A DNA stretch of 64,000 nt from Heliocidaris erythrogramma (taxonomy: Eukaryota; Echinodermata; Echinoidea; Camarodonta; Echinometridae). The position numbers were made by a program, and so were the translations under genes. The stretch spans positions 26,277,371 to 26,341,370 of the forward strand of contig CM046859.1 in NCBI GenBank assembly GCA_025617745.1, given 5' to 3'. The notes beneath the pieces were generated by a model. The model did no database searches and had not been told where the DNA came from. It saw only the letters and a list, made by a program, of their open reading frames with translations. Below are positions 22,754 through 33,189 of this stretch, piece after piece. Position 1 is the stretch's first letter, and every line of letters begins with the position of its first letter.

Positions 22754-23767
22754 TCACAATACCATTAAATTTTGCTCTGCAGCTCCAGCTGTATCTCCCA
22801 CCACCTCTCCACCAGTGGCAACCACTGCTGCCCCCTCCGTAAAACTCGGTATGGCCACCGTGACTGTCGCCGTGGCTCCCGCTATGGTTGCCGGAGTCGC
22901 TCCTCCTGTGTTTGCTGGAGCAGCTCCTGCCACCGTTGTCGGGATCCTCGTGTTAGGTGATTTCCTTCTCGCTTCTTCGCCCTTTCCTCGTTGGTTTTCG
23001 AAGTTTCGAACAAATGCTTCCTGTTGATTTGGGGGCATGTAGACATTATTTATGAAGAGCTTTGCTGTGTCTGCCCGTGAGAAGAAAGCCAACTTTCCCA
23101 TGCGTGTAGCAACTTTTAAAGCTGCGATTTGGGGTTGCCGCGCCTCTCTAATTCTCTTCGGCAAATCTTCCGATACGTATATAGTTGTCCCTTTTAAATT
23201 CTTGGCATGTTTTTGCACCAACACTCTGTCCGTGTATTTAACAAAGCGGGCCTTAATAGCTCGTGGTCTTCCTCTAAGTGCTTCAGCATTCCCTGAAAGG
23301 CGATGTACTCGCTGATATTCAAAACTGTCCGCCAGCGCGGGAGGAATTTTAAGCAAGTTTACGTGTAAGTCCCGAAGAACTTGCCCAACATCTTCACCTG
23401 GCTTCTCTTGAATCCCACTGTGGATCAAATTTTCCCTTGCAACGTAGGTGCTTAGCTTGTCAATTTCATCCTGTAGCAGCTTTTCCTTTGATCTTAAGTT
23501 CTTTTCTATAACTTCCACCTTCGCCTTCACATCCTGAGCATCATGACTTTGGAATTCAACACTGTCCTTTACATCATCTATCGTCTCTTCTATTTTCTTC
23601 AATCGCTGGCCAAAAGTCTCTTGCAAAGTGTTCAATCTCCCATCAAATTTCTCCCATTGATTGTCGAGGAGTGTCCTAATCGATGGTAACAGACTAGTGT
23701 CCGGGCTGGGCGGCGTAGCCGCTCTAGCTCGTTTCGCTGTGTTCGCTCGTTTCGCTGTGTTTGACAT
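22754..23767 (-). CDS. L1/Tx1-like LINE ORF1 protein (coiled coil + RRM-like)
   Basis: A complete 337-codon frame starting at ATG 23767. Residues 1-25 are basic (AKRANTAKRARA). About 35-120 is a long heptad-rich coiled coil (LLDNQWEKFDGRLNTLQETF, KIEETIDDVKDSV). About 110-215 matches the L1 ORF1 RNA-binding core: ENLIHSGIQEKPGED is the 'RNN(I/L)..GIPE' equivalent, followed by FEYQRVHRLSG, RPRAIKARFVKYTDRVLVQK and IYVSEDLP. About 270-337 is a low-complexity Ala/Thr/Gly/Pro tail. ORF1p of this type trimerises and coats LINE RNA in the cytoplasm. The frame is open, but the ORF2 expected downstream is absent and a CR1-like element lies there instead. It is therefore the orphan 5' part of an element, probably from the family of the 14587-18360 ORF2 (both have the same foldback sequence upstream). 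Confidence 0.85.
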   Translation of the reverse strand: MSNTAKRANTAKRARAATPPSPDTSLLPSIRTLLDNQWEKFDGRLNTLQETFGQRLKKIEETIDDVKDSVEFQSHDAQDVKAKVEVIEKNLRSKEKLLQDEIDKLSTYVARENLIHSGIQEKPGEDVGQVLRDLHVNLLKIPPALADSFEYQRVHRLSGNAEALRGRPRAIKARFVKYTDRVLVQKHAKNLKGTTIYVSEDLPKRIREARQPQIAALKVATRMGKLAFFSRADTAKLFINNVYMPPNQQEAFVRNFENQRGKGEEARRKSPNTRIPTTVAGAAPANTGGATPATIAGATATVTVAIPSFTEGAAVVATGGEVVGDTAGAAEQNLMVL

Positions 23768-23913
23768 GCTTCTACGTGTTACGTAATAAGGATGAGAGAG
23801 GCCTCAAAACACGTCTTACTCCTTCGAGCACATACATACAAACACAGCGCACCCATGCATAACACACACACACACACACACCCTCACACACACACACACA
23901 CGCACACACACAC
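23768..23913. other. ORF1 leader and (CA)n tract
   Basis: About 90 bp of leader upstream of the ORF1 start, then (CA)n at 23865-23913. Confidence 0.6.
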
Positions 23914-24103
23914 GTTTACATGGCTTTACTTCCGAGGACAACTATTGTTCCTCTATTGTTACTCGTCCTCGGACAGTCGACGGAATAAGGCATAAATTCA
24001 TTGTTCGACGTTCGAGGACTATTGTCCGGCTTCCGAGGACCATTGTTGTCATGATTTTTTTTTTGTTCTCTGTCCGAAAATGTCCTCGGACATAATGCTA
24101 AAC
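23914..24103. mobile_element. Foldback element rich in CCGAGGAC, copy 2
   Basis: Almost identical to 18619-18807, in the same orientation, and again flanked on both sides by CA repeats. It lies about 150 bp upstream of the ORF1 start on the minus strand. Confidence 0.7.
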
Positions 24104-24213
24104 AAACGCACACACACAGGTGCGCGCCCGTGCGCTGGAGCGATGTAGTTCATAATGTGGTTCATTTTGTTCTTGGATTTAAATTTTAATCGAGTGAATA
24201 ATTAAGTGAATAT

Positions 24214-24632
24214 CAATTGTCGGTGGAGCAATTTATTGTAGCGGAGCAATTGTCCGCGGGGAATTTGCTGGCGGAGTAATTGTCAGCAGAGCAATTGTCG
24301 CTTGAACATTATTGTCGAAGAACAGTTGTCGGCGGAGCAATTGTCGCTGGAACAATTGTCGAAGAGCAATTGTTGGCGGAGCAATTGTTGGCGGAGCAAT
24401 TGTCGCTGGAATAATTCTCGAAGACCAATTATCGGCGGAGCAATTGTCGGAGGAGCAATTTTCGCTGGAAAAATTCTCGAAGAGCAATTGCCGGCGGAGC
24501 AATAGTCGTATCTTCGGAGCAATTGTCGGCGGAGCAAATGTCTGTGGAGCAATTATCGCCGGAGCAATTGTCGGCGGAGCAATTGTCGGCGGAGCAATTG
24601 TCGGCGGAGCACATGTCGGCGGAGCAAATGTC
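24214..24632. repeat. CAATTG minisatellite, largest array
   Basis: About 25 units of 15-20 bp, such as GGAGCAATTGTCGGC and GGAACAATTGTCGAAG, in the orientation opposite to the arrays at 5690, 10388 and 13163. Each unit contains the palindrome CAATTG. Long open frames cross it on both strands (Ala/Ile/Val or Pro/Ala-rich). They reflect a period largely divisible by three and are not genes. Confidence 0.9.
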
Positions 24633-24639
24633 ATGGAAC

Positions 24640-25127
24640 CGGTCTAACTAGGGTGAAATACAGCTTTTCCTTGACAGAAGATGAGCAATGATGGAAGTTC
24701 CGACGTAGGAAACTCAAGACTCCTGCAGCATTGGAGGTTATATGTGGTGAGTATATGGCAATTCCAGCGTAGGTCGTTTTGGATTTTGACGCCCAGATAC
24801 TTGATTTCTCGAGCTTCTTGAAGAGCAACACCAAGGATGTCGTAAGATGATCTGCCCGGAGACCTCTTCCTCGTAACACGCATGGATTCACATTTGGCTG
24901 GGTTAAACTGCATTCCCCATCTGTGAGACCATTTGACCAGTGTCAAGGTCTTTTTGAAGGTCCGTTATGTCGTCTGGTTATTTAATTTGGCGGTATAACA
25001 AGCAATCATCACCGAAGAGCCTAGTGGTACTAGTGACATCTTCCTGGATATCGTTGATGAGGAGTAAAAACAAGTGTTGACCCAGCACTGTACCTTGTGG
25101 TGTACCACTCAAAGCAGATCCCTTTTT
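24640..25127 (-). pseudogene. LINE reverse transcriptase palm fragment
   Basis: The minus strand reads [20 protein letters not shown], then [13 protein letters not shown] (catalytic box with Gly where most relatives have Ala), then LVKWSHRWGMQFNPAKCESM, EIKYLGVKIQNDLRWN and, in another frame, VLSFLRRNFHHCSSSVKEK. This is a Jockey/CR1-group palm and thumb with a stop after RQIK and two frame changes. It is cut at 25128 by the next repeat. Confidence 0.75.
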
Positions 25128-26386
25128 AGCTCACCTGAGCCTATGGCTCGAGTGAGCTATTGCGATGGAAATTTGTCCGTCGTCCGTCGTCCGTCGTGCG
25201 TCGTGCGTCGTCCGTTAACTTTTTACATTTTCATCTTCTTCTGCAAAACCCATGATCAGAATTCAACCAAACTTGGTAGGAATCATCCTTAGGGGTAGGG
25301 GACCCAAAGTTGCTAAAATGGTACATGTGGCCCCCAGGGGGGCCCAGGGGGAGGCCCCCCCCCCCCCAATTGTAAAAGCTATGTAAATTTCAAACATCTT
25401 CTTCTCCAGAACAAGGCATAGCTCAGACTTGGTATTTTGTATGGAGATACCTCTATAGATGAAGAATGAATGTTGTTCATGAAATTTCTCTGAGTGGCCC
25501 TATAGGGGCCCTGTGGGGGTAACATACTGGAGGGGGGGGGGGGGGCGCTGCCAGGCAAAATGTACATTCTGATCTTCTTCTCCAAAACACATGATCGGAA
25601 TTCAACCAAACTTGGTAGGAATCATCCTTAGGGGTAGGGGACCCAAAGTTGCTAAAATGGTACATGTGGCCCCCAGGGGGGCCCAGGGGGAGGGCCCCCA
25701 ATTGTAAAAGCTATGTAAATTTCAAACATCTTCTTCTCCAGAACCAGGCATAGCTCATTGGTATTTTGTATGGAGATACCTCTATAGATGAAGAATGAAT
25801 GTTGTTCATGAAATTTCTCTGAGTGGCCCTATAGGGGCCCTGTGGGGGTAACATACTGGAGGGGGGGGGGCGCTGCCAGGCAAAATGTACATTCTGATCT
25901 TCTCCAAAACACATGATCGGAATTCAACCAAACTTGGTAGGAATCATCCTTAGGGGTAGGGGACCCAAAGTTGCTAAAATGGTACATGTGGCCCCCAGGG
26001 GGGCCCAGGGGGAGGGCCCCCAAGTGTAAAAGCTATGTAAATTTCAAACATCTTCTCCAGAACCAGGAATAGCTCAGACTTGGTATTGTGTATGGAGATT
26101 TTTTTCTGGGTGGCACTATAGGGGGTCTGTGGGGTTAACATACTGGAGGGGGGGGGGGGGGTGGGGCAAGTTGTCCGCCATCCATAAACTTTTTACATTT
26201 TCAGCTTCTTCTCCAAAACCTATGATTGGAATTTAACCGAACTTGGTAGGAAGCTCAGACTTGGTATTGTGTATAGAGATACCTCTATAGATGAAGAATG
26301 AAAGTTGTTCATGTGCTAGAGAGAACATGCACCAGATGTGAATTGATGCACCTCAGGTGAGCGTCGTGCCCCCTGGGGCTCTTGTT
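25128..26386 (+). mobile_element. Nonautonomous element AGCTCACCTGAGC...GGGGCTCTTGTT with tandem monomers
   Basis: The left end AGCTCACCTGAGCC is followed by a (CGTCC/GTCGT)n tract, and the right end is CTCAGGTGAGCGTCGTGCC...GGGGCTCTTGTT. Inside are about 3.5 tandem units of 305-340 bp starting near 25245, 25584, 25906 and 26213 (key words CATGATCRGAATTCAACC, CCTTAGGGGTAGGGG, poly-G/C runs). There is no coding capacity. An inverted, shorter copy is at 57068-57870. Repeats of this design are common in marine invertebrates; the mobilising enzyme is not evident here. Confidence 0.75.
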
Positions 26387-26843
26387 GAAAAGAGGGGCGA
26401 TGCTAGCGCTTCTCCAATCAAGCTTCAAGGAATAAATTTCTACCGGTCACCGTTTTACTTCACCTGGGTCGAAAATGCCAAATGTAGATTAATGTCTTGC
26501 CAAAGGGGCTGGCTGAGTACCACGGCGTATAAATAAGAGAGAGAGAGAGAGAGAGAGAGTGGGGGGGGGGGTAGGGGACAATACCCCTTGGACAACCTCC
26601 TCCGGAGACTATTTTACGCCTTGGCAACCACTAGAACCACCCCTGTACTGTAGCCAATGAAAATATATCATCTATATAAATAACATTTTTACTACAGTTT
26701 TCATAGCCATAATTAGATCTAAAAAAAAAATCACGTGAAAAAGGAGAAGGTAAAAGGAATAGTAAAAAATAATCACAGTTTCATAAAGTTCTGTCCCTAT
26801 GGAACGTTTGTGGGTTTTTTTTTTTCACACAAATTGTCTCCAG
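26387..26843. other. Intergenic or intronic DNA upstream of GGT exon
   Basis: Contains a (GA)n run at about 26528-26558 and a G run. Any further upstream GGT exon would have to lie here or farther left; none was recognised. Confidence 0.5.
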
Positions 26844-26995
26844 GATACGGGTTTAATTCTAAGACGGTACAAGCGGAAGAGGGAAGAATTTTGACGTATC
26901 ATCGCATTATCGAAGCCTTCAAATTTGCCTATGCCAAGCGGAGCGCTTTGGGAAATGGGAGTTATGTGGATGTACGTAGCAGGTGTAAGTATACC

Positions 26996-27035
<40 letters not shown>

Positions 27036-30000
27036 GGAGGGAGAGAGAGAGATAGAGAGAGAGGTAGCGAGAGGGAGAGGGGGAGAGAGAAGGGGGAATG
27101 AGAGAGAGAAAGAAGATGTTTACGCGGTTGGTATATCATTCTTTTGTGTGTCAAGAGATTATGTTTGGCAATTCCAGGTCATTCCAATCATTCCAGTGAT
27201 TTCTACTGTAACTGTATTTATCCATAATGATTATCTTATTTCCCCTTCTTACTTCAAGAACCTTTTGTGTTCATGAATATTACTGTTCTGTATTGTAAAA
27301 TTGAGTTAATCTTTTGTTTAGCTCTTGCATTCAATTTATTTTAATTCCACATGCTCTTCTCTTCAAAGGAATATTCATCCACATAAATTATGTTTTTTTT
27401 GACAAAAAAATATGATTAATCCCATTCTACCAAAACAGCTGGTGGCAAGCATGACTGAGCAATCCTACGCCGACGCTCTCCGCGGGAGAATCGACGATGA
27501 TCAGACGCATAACTACACGTACTACGAACCCGAGTTCCAACTCGTAGAAGACAGCGGTACCTCTCATATCTCCATCGTCGACCAATACGGCAATGCTGCG
27601 GCGATAACGAGTACCATCAATACTTCGTAAGATGGATTTAGGCCTCTCTCATTATTTTCTACCATCCATGGCGTACTGGCTGGGGGGGGGGGGGGGGGGG
27701 GGGGGCTTCCACGCCCCCCAAAAAAGAATGGGGGAATCAAATTACCTACCAGATATATGACAAAATTACATTTTCATCTTAAAAAGGTCAAACGTTTTGC
27801 TCGCTCACAGGTATTCATAAATTGGGCCCCGTATGCCTATGCTCAGCCCCCTCAAATTTTTGGCTCATTACACCACTGCTACCATCAAATCGATATGTAT
27901 AACGATACAGCAAATAATAATACTATATTCCCTTGCACAGATAAAGTTATATATCACCCCAAGGAGAGAAAAAAAAAAAGATCGAAGGAAAGGTACAAAA
28001 AAGGTGACTCTTCTATGTTATAATAATTGTTTACATTATTTGAATTTTTCATCCCCTTTTTTTATTTACTGGCAATGATATTCATGTTTAGGCATAGCCT
28101 GCTCATCGCATCAGAATAAAAATCAAGATGTGGATTTCAGTATTGTAGTATGCTGCCCTCAATCTCCAAACACATGTTTGAATCGGCTCATTTCGAACCA
28201 TCGTGTGATCACGTTCACGTCACGTCGTCACGTAGTTACACGACCTTTCGTGAATACTTATAAGCTCTAAATTTACGAAGGGTAGGGTATAACGTTTACC
28301 CCTCTTATTGACAAAGGGTCGGGTTCGAGACGTGAGTATTCGTAGAGTTACAATACATTGTTTATACTTCCCCAATAAGAGGGGGTATGGGGGGTATTTC
28401 ACAAATGTTACACAACACTGTAACACAACACTTCGTGAATTTAGTGCTAGTATACACGAAAGGTCGTGTACGTGACGTGAACTTGATCAGACGATGGGTC
28501 GAAGTAAGCCGTTTGAATCAATCTTAAACTGCTTGAAAAGAAAAAAAAAACCCACCAAAATATAAGTGTATTGAAAGAGATTTTTACCTCGTTAGCATGT
28601 TGTTCGGTGAGTGTGTTACTCTCTAACCCCTCTTCCCTCCTCTCTCAATTTCCCTCCCTCCTCTGTCTACCCCCTCTGTACCCCTCCTCTCCCTATCTCT
28701 CATTTCGCCTTCCCTCTCTTCATCATGCACGCATCTTTCCATCCCCCCAATGTCCGGTCCAGTGTTCATCCCCCTGTTTCCCCTCCCGTCTCTCCATCCT
28801 TGCTCTCCTCTCTTCATTACTCCTCTGTTTATCTATCCTCTCCCTGCTCCTCTCCCTGCTCCCGCTCCTCCTCCATCTCTCTCCTGACCCCTCTCTTCAC
28901 GTCATCTTGATCATGTTTATCGTAGCTTTGGGTCCAAAGTACGCGGGGAAAAGACAGGGATCATATACAACAATGAAATGGACGACTTTTCTCAGCCCGG
29001 AGTTAACAATGTGTATGGTGTTCCTCCCTCGCCATCGAATTTCATCGAACCCGGAAAGCGACCGATGTCGTCAATGACGCCCGTCATCGTGGTCGACGCG
29101 AAAGGCGACGTTGGGTTGGTAACAGGCGCGTCAGGTGGAACGAGAATTACCCTGTCTGCAAGTTTGGTACGTAATTTTTGCCTGGGATGTTCACCACACA
29201 TAATACATGACTGTTCTAAGAGCCGCAGTATTTTCTTGACCCCTATATAGAGGCAAATTTGAAATTTTGGGGACCTCTTTCATTATCATTGGTAACCCTT
29301 GATAATTGTCGGCAAATGAAAAGAACTTACAGGAGTAGATAATTTAGTTTTTCATAAAAAGTTGTTAAAACCTTATTGGCAAAGTTGGCCCGTTATCGCC
29401 ACTCCAAAGTGATGTCCCTGTTTGAGCCTTTCATCAGGTTTGGTGAAACCAACATCGCAATACTTCCCGTTAGAAATTAATGCATTGTAATTTGTAGGGG
29501 CAGCTGAAATATCAAAATTGGGAATCATAACTTCGGCTCAATTATTATGCCTGCCAGGTGAGCATTGAAAACCTGTGGTTCGGTTCGAGTATCCGTGATG
29601 CTATAGAGCGAAAACGAATATATCATCAGTTGGCTCCCGAGTATCCGTACTACGAGGAAGGCTTCCCTGAGGTGAGTTTCATAACTACGACATTGATCTC
29701 GACAGGCCTCATTATTATTAATTTTTCACTGGCAACCAAGTGGTTAACTTGTAACAGATAGGTACCCGTGAAAGATTACATTTCGAGAGAAAATCGCATA
29801 CATTTTAATAATCATCCACAAAATCACTAAAAATATCATTAGAGTAGACCTTGTACATTACTGCACAGTATGTTGACGAGGACTCGGCTCTTTTCCCTAA
29901 GTAATCTTTATTTTAATACTCTCCTCTCATTTATTGTACAAATTCGTTTCGCATGTAGAATTTATATGTATTGCTTGTTCATTATAAATTTTTGTTAATA

Positions 30001-30870
30001 GATTTTGTGAACACGGTATTTTCATTACCACCCAACGATATAAAAAAAAGTTGAATGGTAAATCTTAACAGCGGTCATTTTGTCAGCTGGACTTTGTCAG
30101 CTGGTAGAAACTTTTAAAGAAAGTGTTTATACCGTAATTCATGCTATAATATATTATCAGCAATGTCAATTATTTACCTTGCAATAATTACCCCAGTTAT
30201 AGTTGAAGAGTCAGTTATTATTCTTTTTGGGTTAGAAATCTGTCGGGGTGGGGGGGGGGGGGTAATTACGCTATTGGATTTCACTGTAATGTTTGAAATT
30301 GGAGTAAATAGAAAGAATGAGAGAGGGTTGGGGCAGAATGGAGAGGGAGGAGAGAGACAGAGACAGAGACAGAGATAAAGAGAGATGGAGAGAGGGAAAT
30401 ATAATCCTGATAACTGAGAATGGAAAAAAGGCTCTGAGCATGATGAGAAAGAAACGATGCAATCTAATTACAAATATAACAGGCGTCTAGCACGGATAAG
30501 GCATTAATGATATCAAATACTTGGAATATGACAATTATCATGGTAGACGATTCTCTCATAATGTTCATGATAATTTGAAAGATAATATAACGCACAAAAA
30601 AGTTTATCGTACAGAATATGAACATGAACAATGTTAGAGGGGTCGTAAAAAGGAATGAAGAAAAAAGAACAAAAGACGACTGAAGCTGTTATTTGTTAAT
30701 TCTCCATCATAATAATCGTGCAGGATATTATAGCAGGTTTGGAGAAGAAAGGACACCGTCCTCAAAACTCCAGTCGCACAGCGGTGGTGCAGGGGATCGA
30801 ACGCCTGGACGATGGCTGGTTACGTGCACACTGTGATAGCAGGAAAGATGGACGCCCTTCTGGTTTCTAA
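26844..30870 (+). CDS. Gamma-glutamyltransferase, last five exons (5'-partial)
   Basis: Exons: 26844-26971 (or to 26982/26984), 27439-27626, 28926-29166, 29558-29671, 30724-30870 (TAA). They encode the C-terminal part of the heavy chain (LTYHRIIEAFKFAYAKRS) and the entire light chain. Light-chain hallmarks: the autoprocessing/catalytic Thr in DSGTSHISIV, TSTINTSFGSK, NNEMDDFSQPG, GVPPSPSNFIEPGKRPMSSM (the Ser-Ser pair), GASGGTRIT, ENLWFG, and the C-terminal DSRKDGRPSGF ending. GGT is a membrane-anchored ectoenzyme that removes the gamma-glutamyl group from glutathione. The signal anchor and the substrate-binding Arg of the heavy chain would be in upstream exons not seen here. Introns 2-4 are in consistent phase with GT-AG borders. 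For intron 1, only donor GTACGT at 26972 keeps the frame; the stronger-looking GTGTAAGT at 26983 does not. Introns carry (GA)n, poly-G and a Merlin-like element. Confidence 0.85.
28185..28511. mobile_element. Merlin-like MITE in GGT intron, TSD TTTGAATC
   Basis: Starts GGCTCATTTCGAACC and ends GGTCGAAGTAAGCC(G). The ends are imperfect inverted repeats of about 90 bp (CGTTCACGTCACGT on both sides). Direct copies of (G)TTTGAATC flank it at 28177-28184 and 28512-28519. The GG...CC ends with 8-9-bp duplication fit Merlin best; hAT is the alternative. No coding capacity. A relative is at 39270-39603. Confidence 0.8.
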
Positions 30871-31244
30871 TGACCACGCCCTTGACCGACCACACCCATG
30901 ATCAGCCCCGCTCATGGTCAGCAACACCCATGATTAGGAGGGGCGAACTTGGACTAAAAATCTTTGCGATCGATCGGTCCTCTCTGCCTTCATCAAATGG
31001 CCCTCCGACCGCAAATCGGTCAACCATCTACCCAGATACTGACCAGCCTTTGCGAGGACCCCACCCCTCCCCCCCCCCAAAAAAAAATAAAAAAATAAAA
31101 AAATAAAAAAATGCAATGTACCGGTCTGCATCACTGTGACTTCACCAAAGTTTTGTATTGTATCTTTCTTTGTGTTTTTAAATTTCTTTCCCGTCTTCTG
31201 AAATCTAGAAGGGCGTTAATCCATTGCCAACGGAAACCGGGTGG
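30871..31244. other. GGT 3' flank
   Basis: Repeated CACGACC/CACACCCATGATC words, then an A-rich tract with AATAAAAAAATAAA at 31085-31110 that could serve as polyadenylation signal for the GGT transcript. Confidence 0.45.
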
Positions 31245-31248
31245 TTAA

Positions 31249-31827
31249 AGGAGAATGAAACCCTGGGGAAATATCCATTTTAATGAAAAGATAGTAAAGA
31301 GAGAAGCAATTTAAAAAATGTTCCATCAAAATCGGTTAAGAAATGAAAAAGTTGTGAAAGTTTGAAAAGTCTCGATTTACTTTCTATGGCGATCCTCAAA
31401 TTGGCTATTTGCTTCAATGTGGCAGGTTTTTGTGGAGAACTCTCCATATGTTTTGTACACAAAATTTCATATTTTCTCCATTATCTCTAAAGATGCTACT
31501 TGTCTCTTTGTGACCTCAACATATGTTGTGTAAAATACATTTTACCATGATATACATAGAGCTAAAAAAGAGACAAGCTGTACCTTGAGAGATAATGGAG
31601 AAAATCTGAAATTTTGTGTACAAAACATATGGAGAGTTCTCCACAAAAACCTGCCACATTGAAGCAAATAGCCAATTTGAGGATCGCCATAGAAAGTAAA
31701 TCGAGACTTTTCAAACTTTCACAACTTTTTCATTTCTTAACCGATTTTGATGGAACTTTTTTTAAATTGCTTCTCTCTTTACTATCTTTTCATTAAAATG
31801 GATATTTCCCCAGGGTTTCATTCTCCT
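31249..31827. mobile_element. TTAA-flanked MITE (Kolobok-like), long inverted arms
   Basis: Starts AGGAGAATGAAACCCTGG and ends with its exact inverse. Target duplications are TTAA at 31245-31248 and 31828-31831. The arms are about 225 bp and nearly identical; each carries the same 60-codon open frame, which is a by-product of the inverted repeat. TTAA with AG...CT ends points to Kolobok rather than piggyBac. Confidence 0.85.
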
Positions 31828-31854
31828 TTAACTGATTTACTTTAACCCTTTCAA

Positions 31855-32230
31855 GACAATCGACCACATTTTGTGGTTTGGCTCAATAACTTTTGATTCA
31901 GAGCTCTAAAAATATACCATATGCACGAGTAGAAAGAACAAAAAATTCTGCACACACTGTATCAATTTTTGTTGCATTACCACATTGCGTTCGACGCCAG
32001 GAATTTTAAAAAAGAAAATAAGCTTTAAAATCCTTAATTGGCAACATATTGAGAGGTTCAAAATCATTTTTTTTAATTTTTTCAACTTTTCATAACCATG
32101 TATATTATTTTCAAGACATTACATCTTATTAGAACCATGTAGCACTAAAAGAAATATATTATTGTTGCCAATTTGAAGAAGAAAATGTGATAAATTTAGC
32201 CCTTAAATAATTCCTGTCCTAAAAAGGTTA
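31855..32230 (+). repeat. Dispersed ~370-bp repeat, inverse of 38675-39052
   Basis: Starts CAAGACAATCGACCAC; shared words include GAGCTCTRAA, TTAATTGGCAACA and TTGCCAATTTGAAGAA. The copy at 38675-39052 is in opposite orientation and similar over the whole length. Non-coding. Confidence 0.7.
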
Positions 32231-33189
32231 ACACTCCCTTCTTCTCAACAGATGTTTAATCATTATTTTGTACTTAATGAAGCCTGTATTTTCATGGTTT
32301 GAATTTTAAAGTTTATCTTTAATGTACATCTTTGCAGAAAGTGAATTATGTTGTCCATGTAAACGTGTGCATTACCCTTTCCATACACTCATTTTGTAAC
32401 AAGTCCATCGATGCAACATTTATTCTAAATCATTGTGCAAAAGATGATAAATAAACGACGTATAGTTGAAAACAGTAGCCAATTAATGACATATCTGATA
32501 TTAAAGACATGACTAATAGAAAACCTGATAGCTAATCGTTCTTATATATACATATATATACAGTTTATCATGCAAAAATTTTGAACGCAATATTTTCCCT
32601 TATATGTGACAGATTTGAACGCAATATTGATTTTTTTTTCATGTGAAAAAGATTTGAACGCAATGTTGAATTTTTTAATGTGATTTACATGCCATGAATA
32701 AATTATTGGAATGAAAAGTTTTAAACATCGTACGTAATTTGTTTCCCATTTGTTTCGTGATATGAACTCACTGAATTGTAATTCTCGAAGTCTCTTGCTC
32801 GAGTATCAAATTTCCAGTTTCGAAAATTCGCGAGCGAGCAAGAGAGAGCAAAAGATTTTGACACTTGTGCAGTGAAAATATGATTTATTCATAAATAAGG
32901 TATGAAAATTGCATAAAGACCAATTCGCTGCTCGAATATGTGGTGACGGTTTTCCAAAAAATGAAGTAACAATTGCCCGAATATGGTTGACAATGATTAG
33001 GGGTCGTTTAGCATGTAGGCGTGACTTGGGGGGGGGGGGGGCATTAAAAGTGCCACTTCCAGTTCGAAATTTCGGCGTCATTCCTCAAATTTTCGATTTA
33101 AATTTATTTTACATATTTTAGGACAGTCACATCCTACATACACGATAATCACATTTAGCTACTCTTTTTTTATTCCAAAGAGTATAGGC
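32231..33189. other. AT-rich non-coding DNA with short GAACGCAATATT repeat
   Basis: Three spaced copies of TTTGAACGCAATRTT lie at about 32580, 32612 and 32652. Otherwise no gene, array or inverted repeat that I can support, except a poly-G run at 33030. Confidence 0.5.

Noticed and set aside
24233-24647. Open frames of 60-133 codons on both strands over the CAATTG array
   Set aside because: Translations are pure repeats in several frames at once; the array explains them.
28571-28910. Open frames rich in Leu/Ser/Pro before GGT exon 3
   Set aside because: They come from a CTCC-rich pyrimidine tract within the intron and end where the conserved exon begins.
31280-31796. Identical 60-codon frames on opposite strands
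   Set aside because: They are the two arms of the TTAA element; no independent coding evidence.
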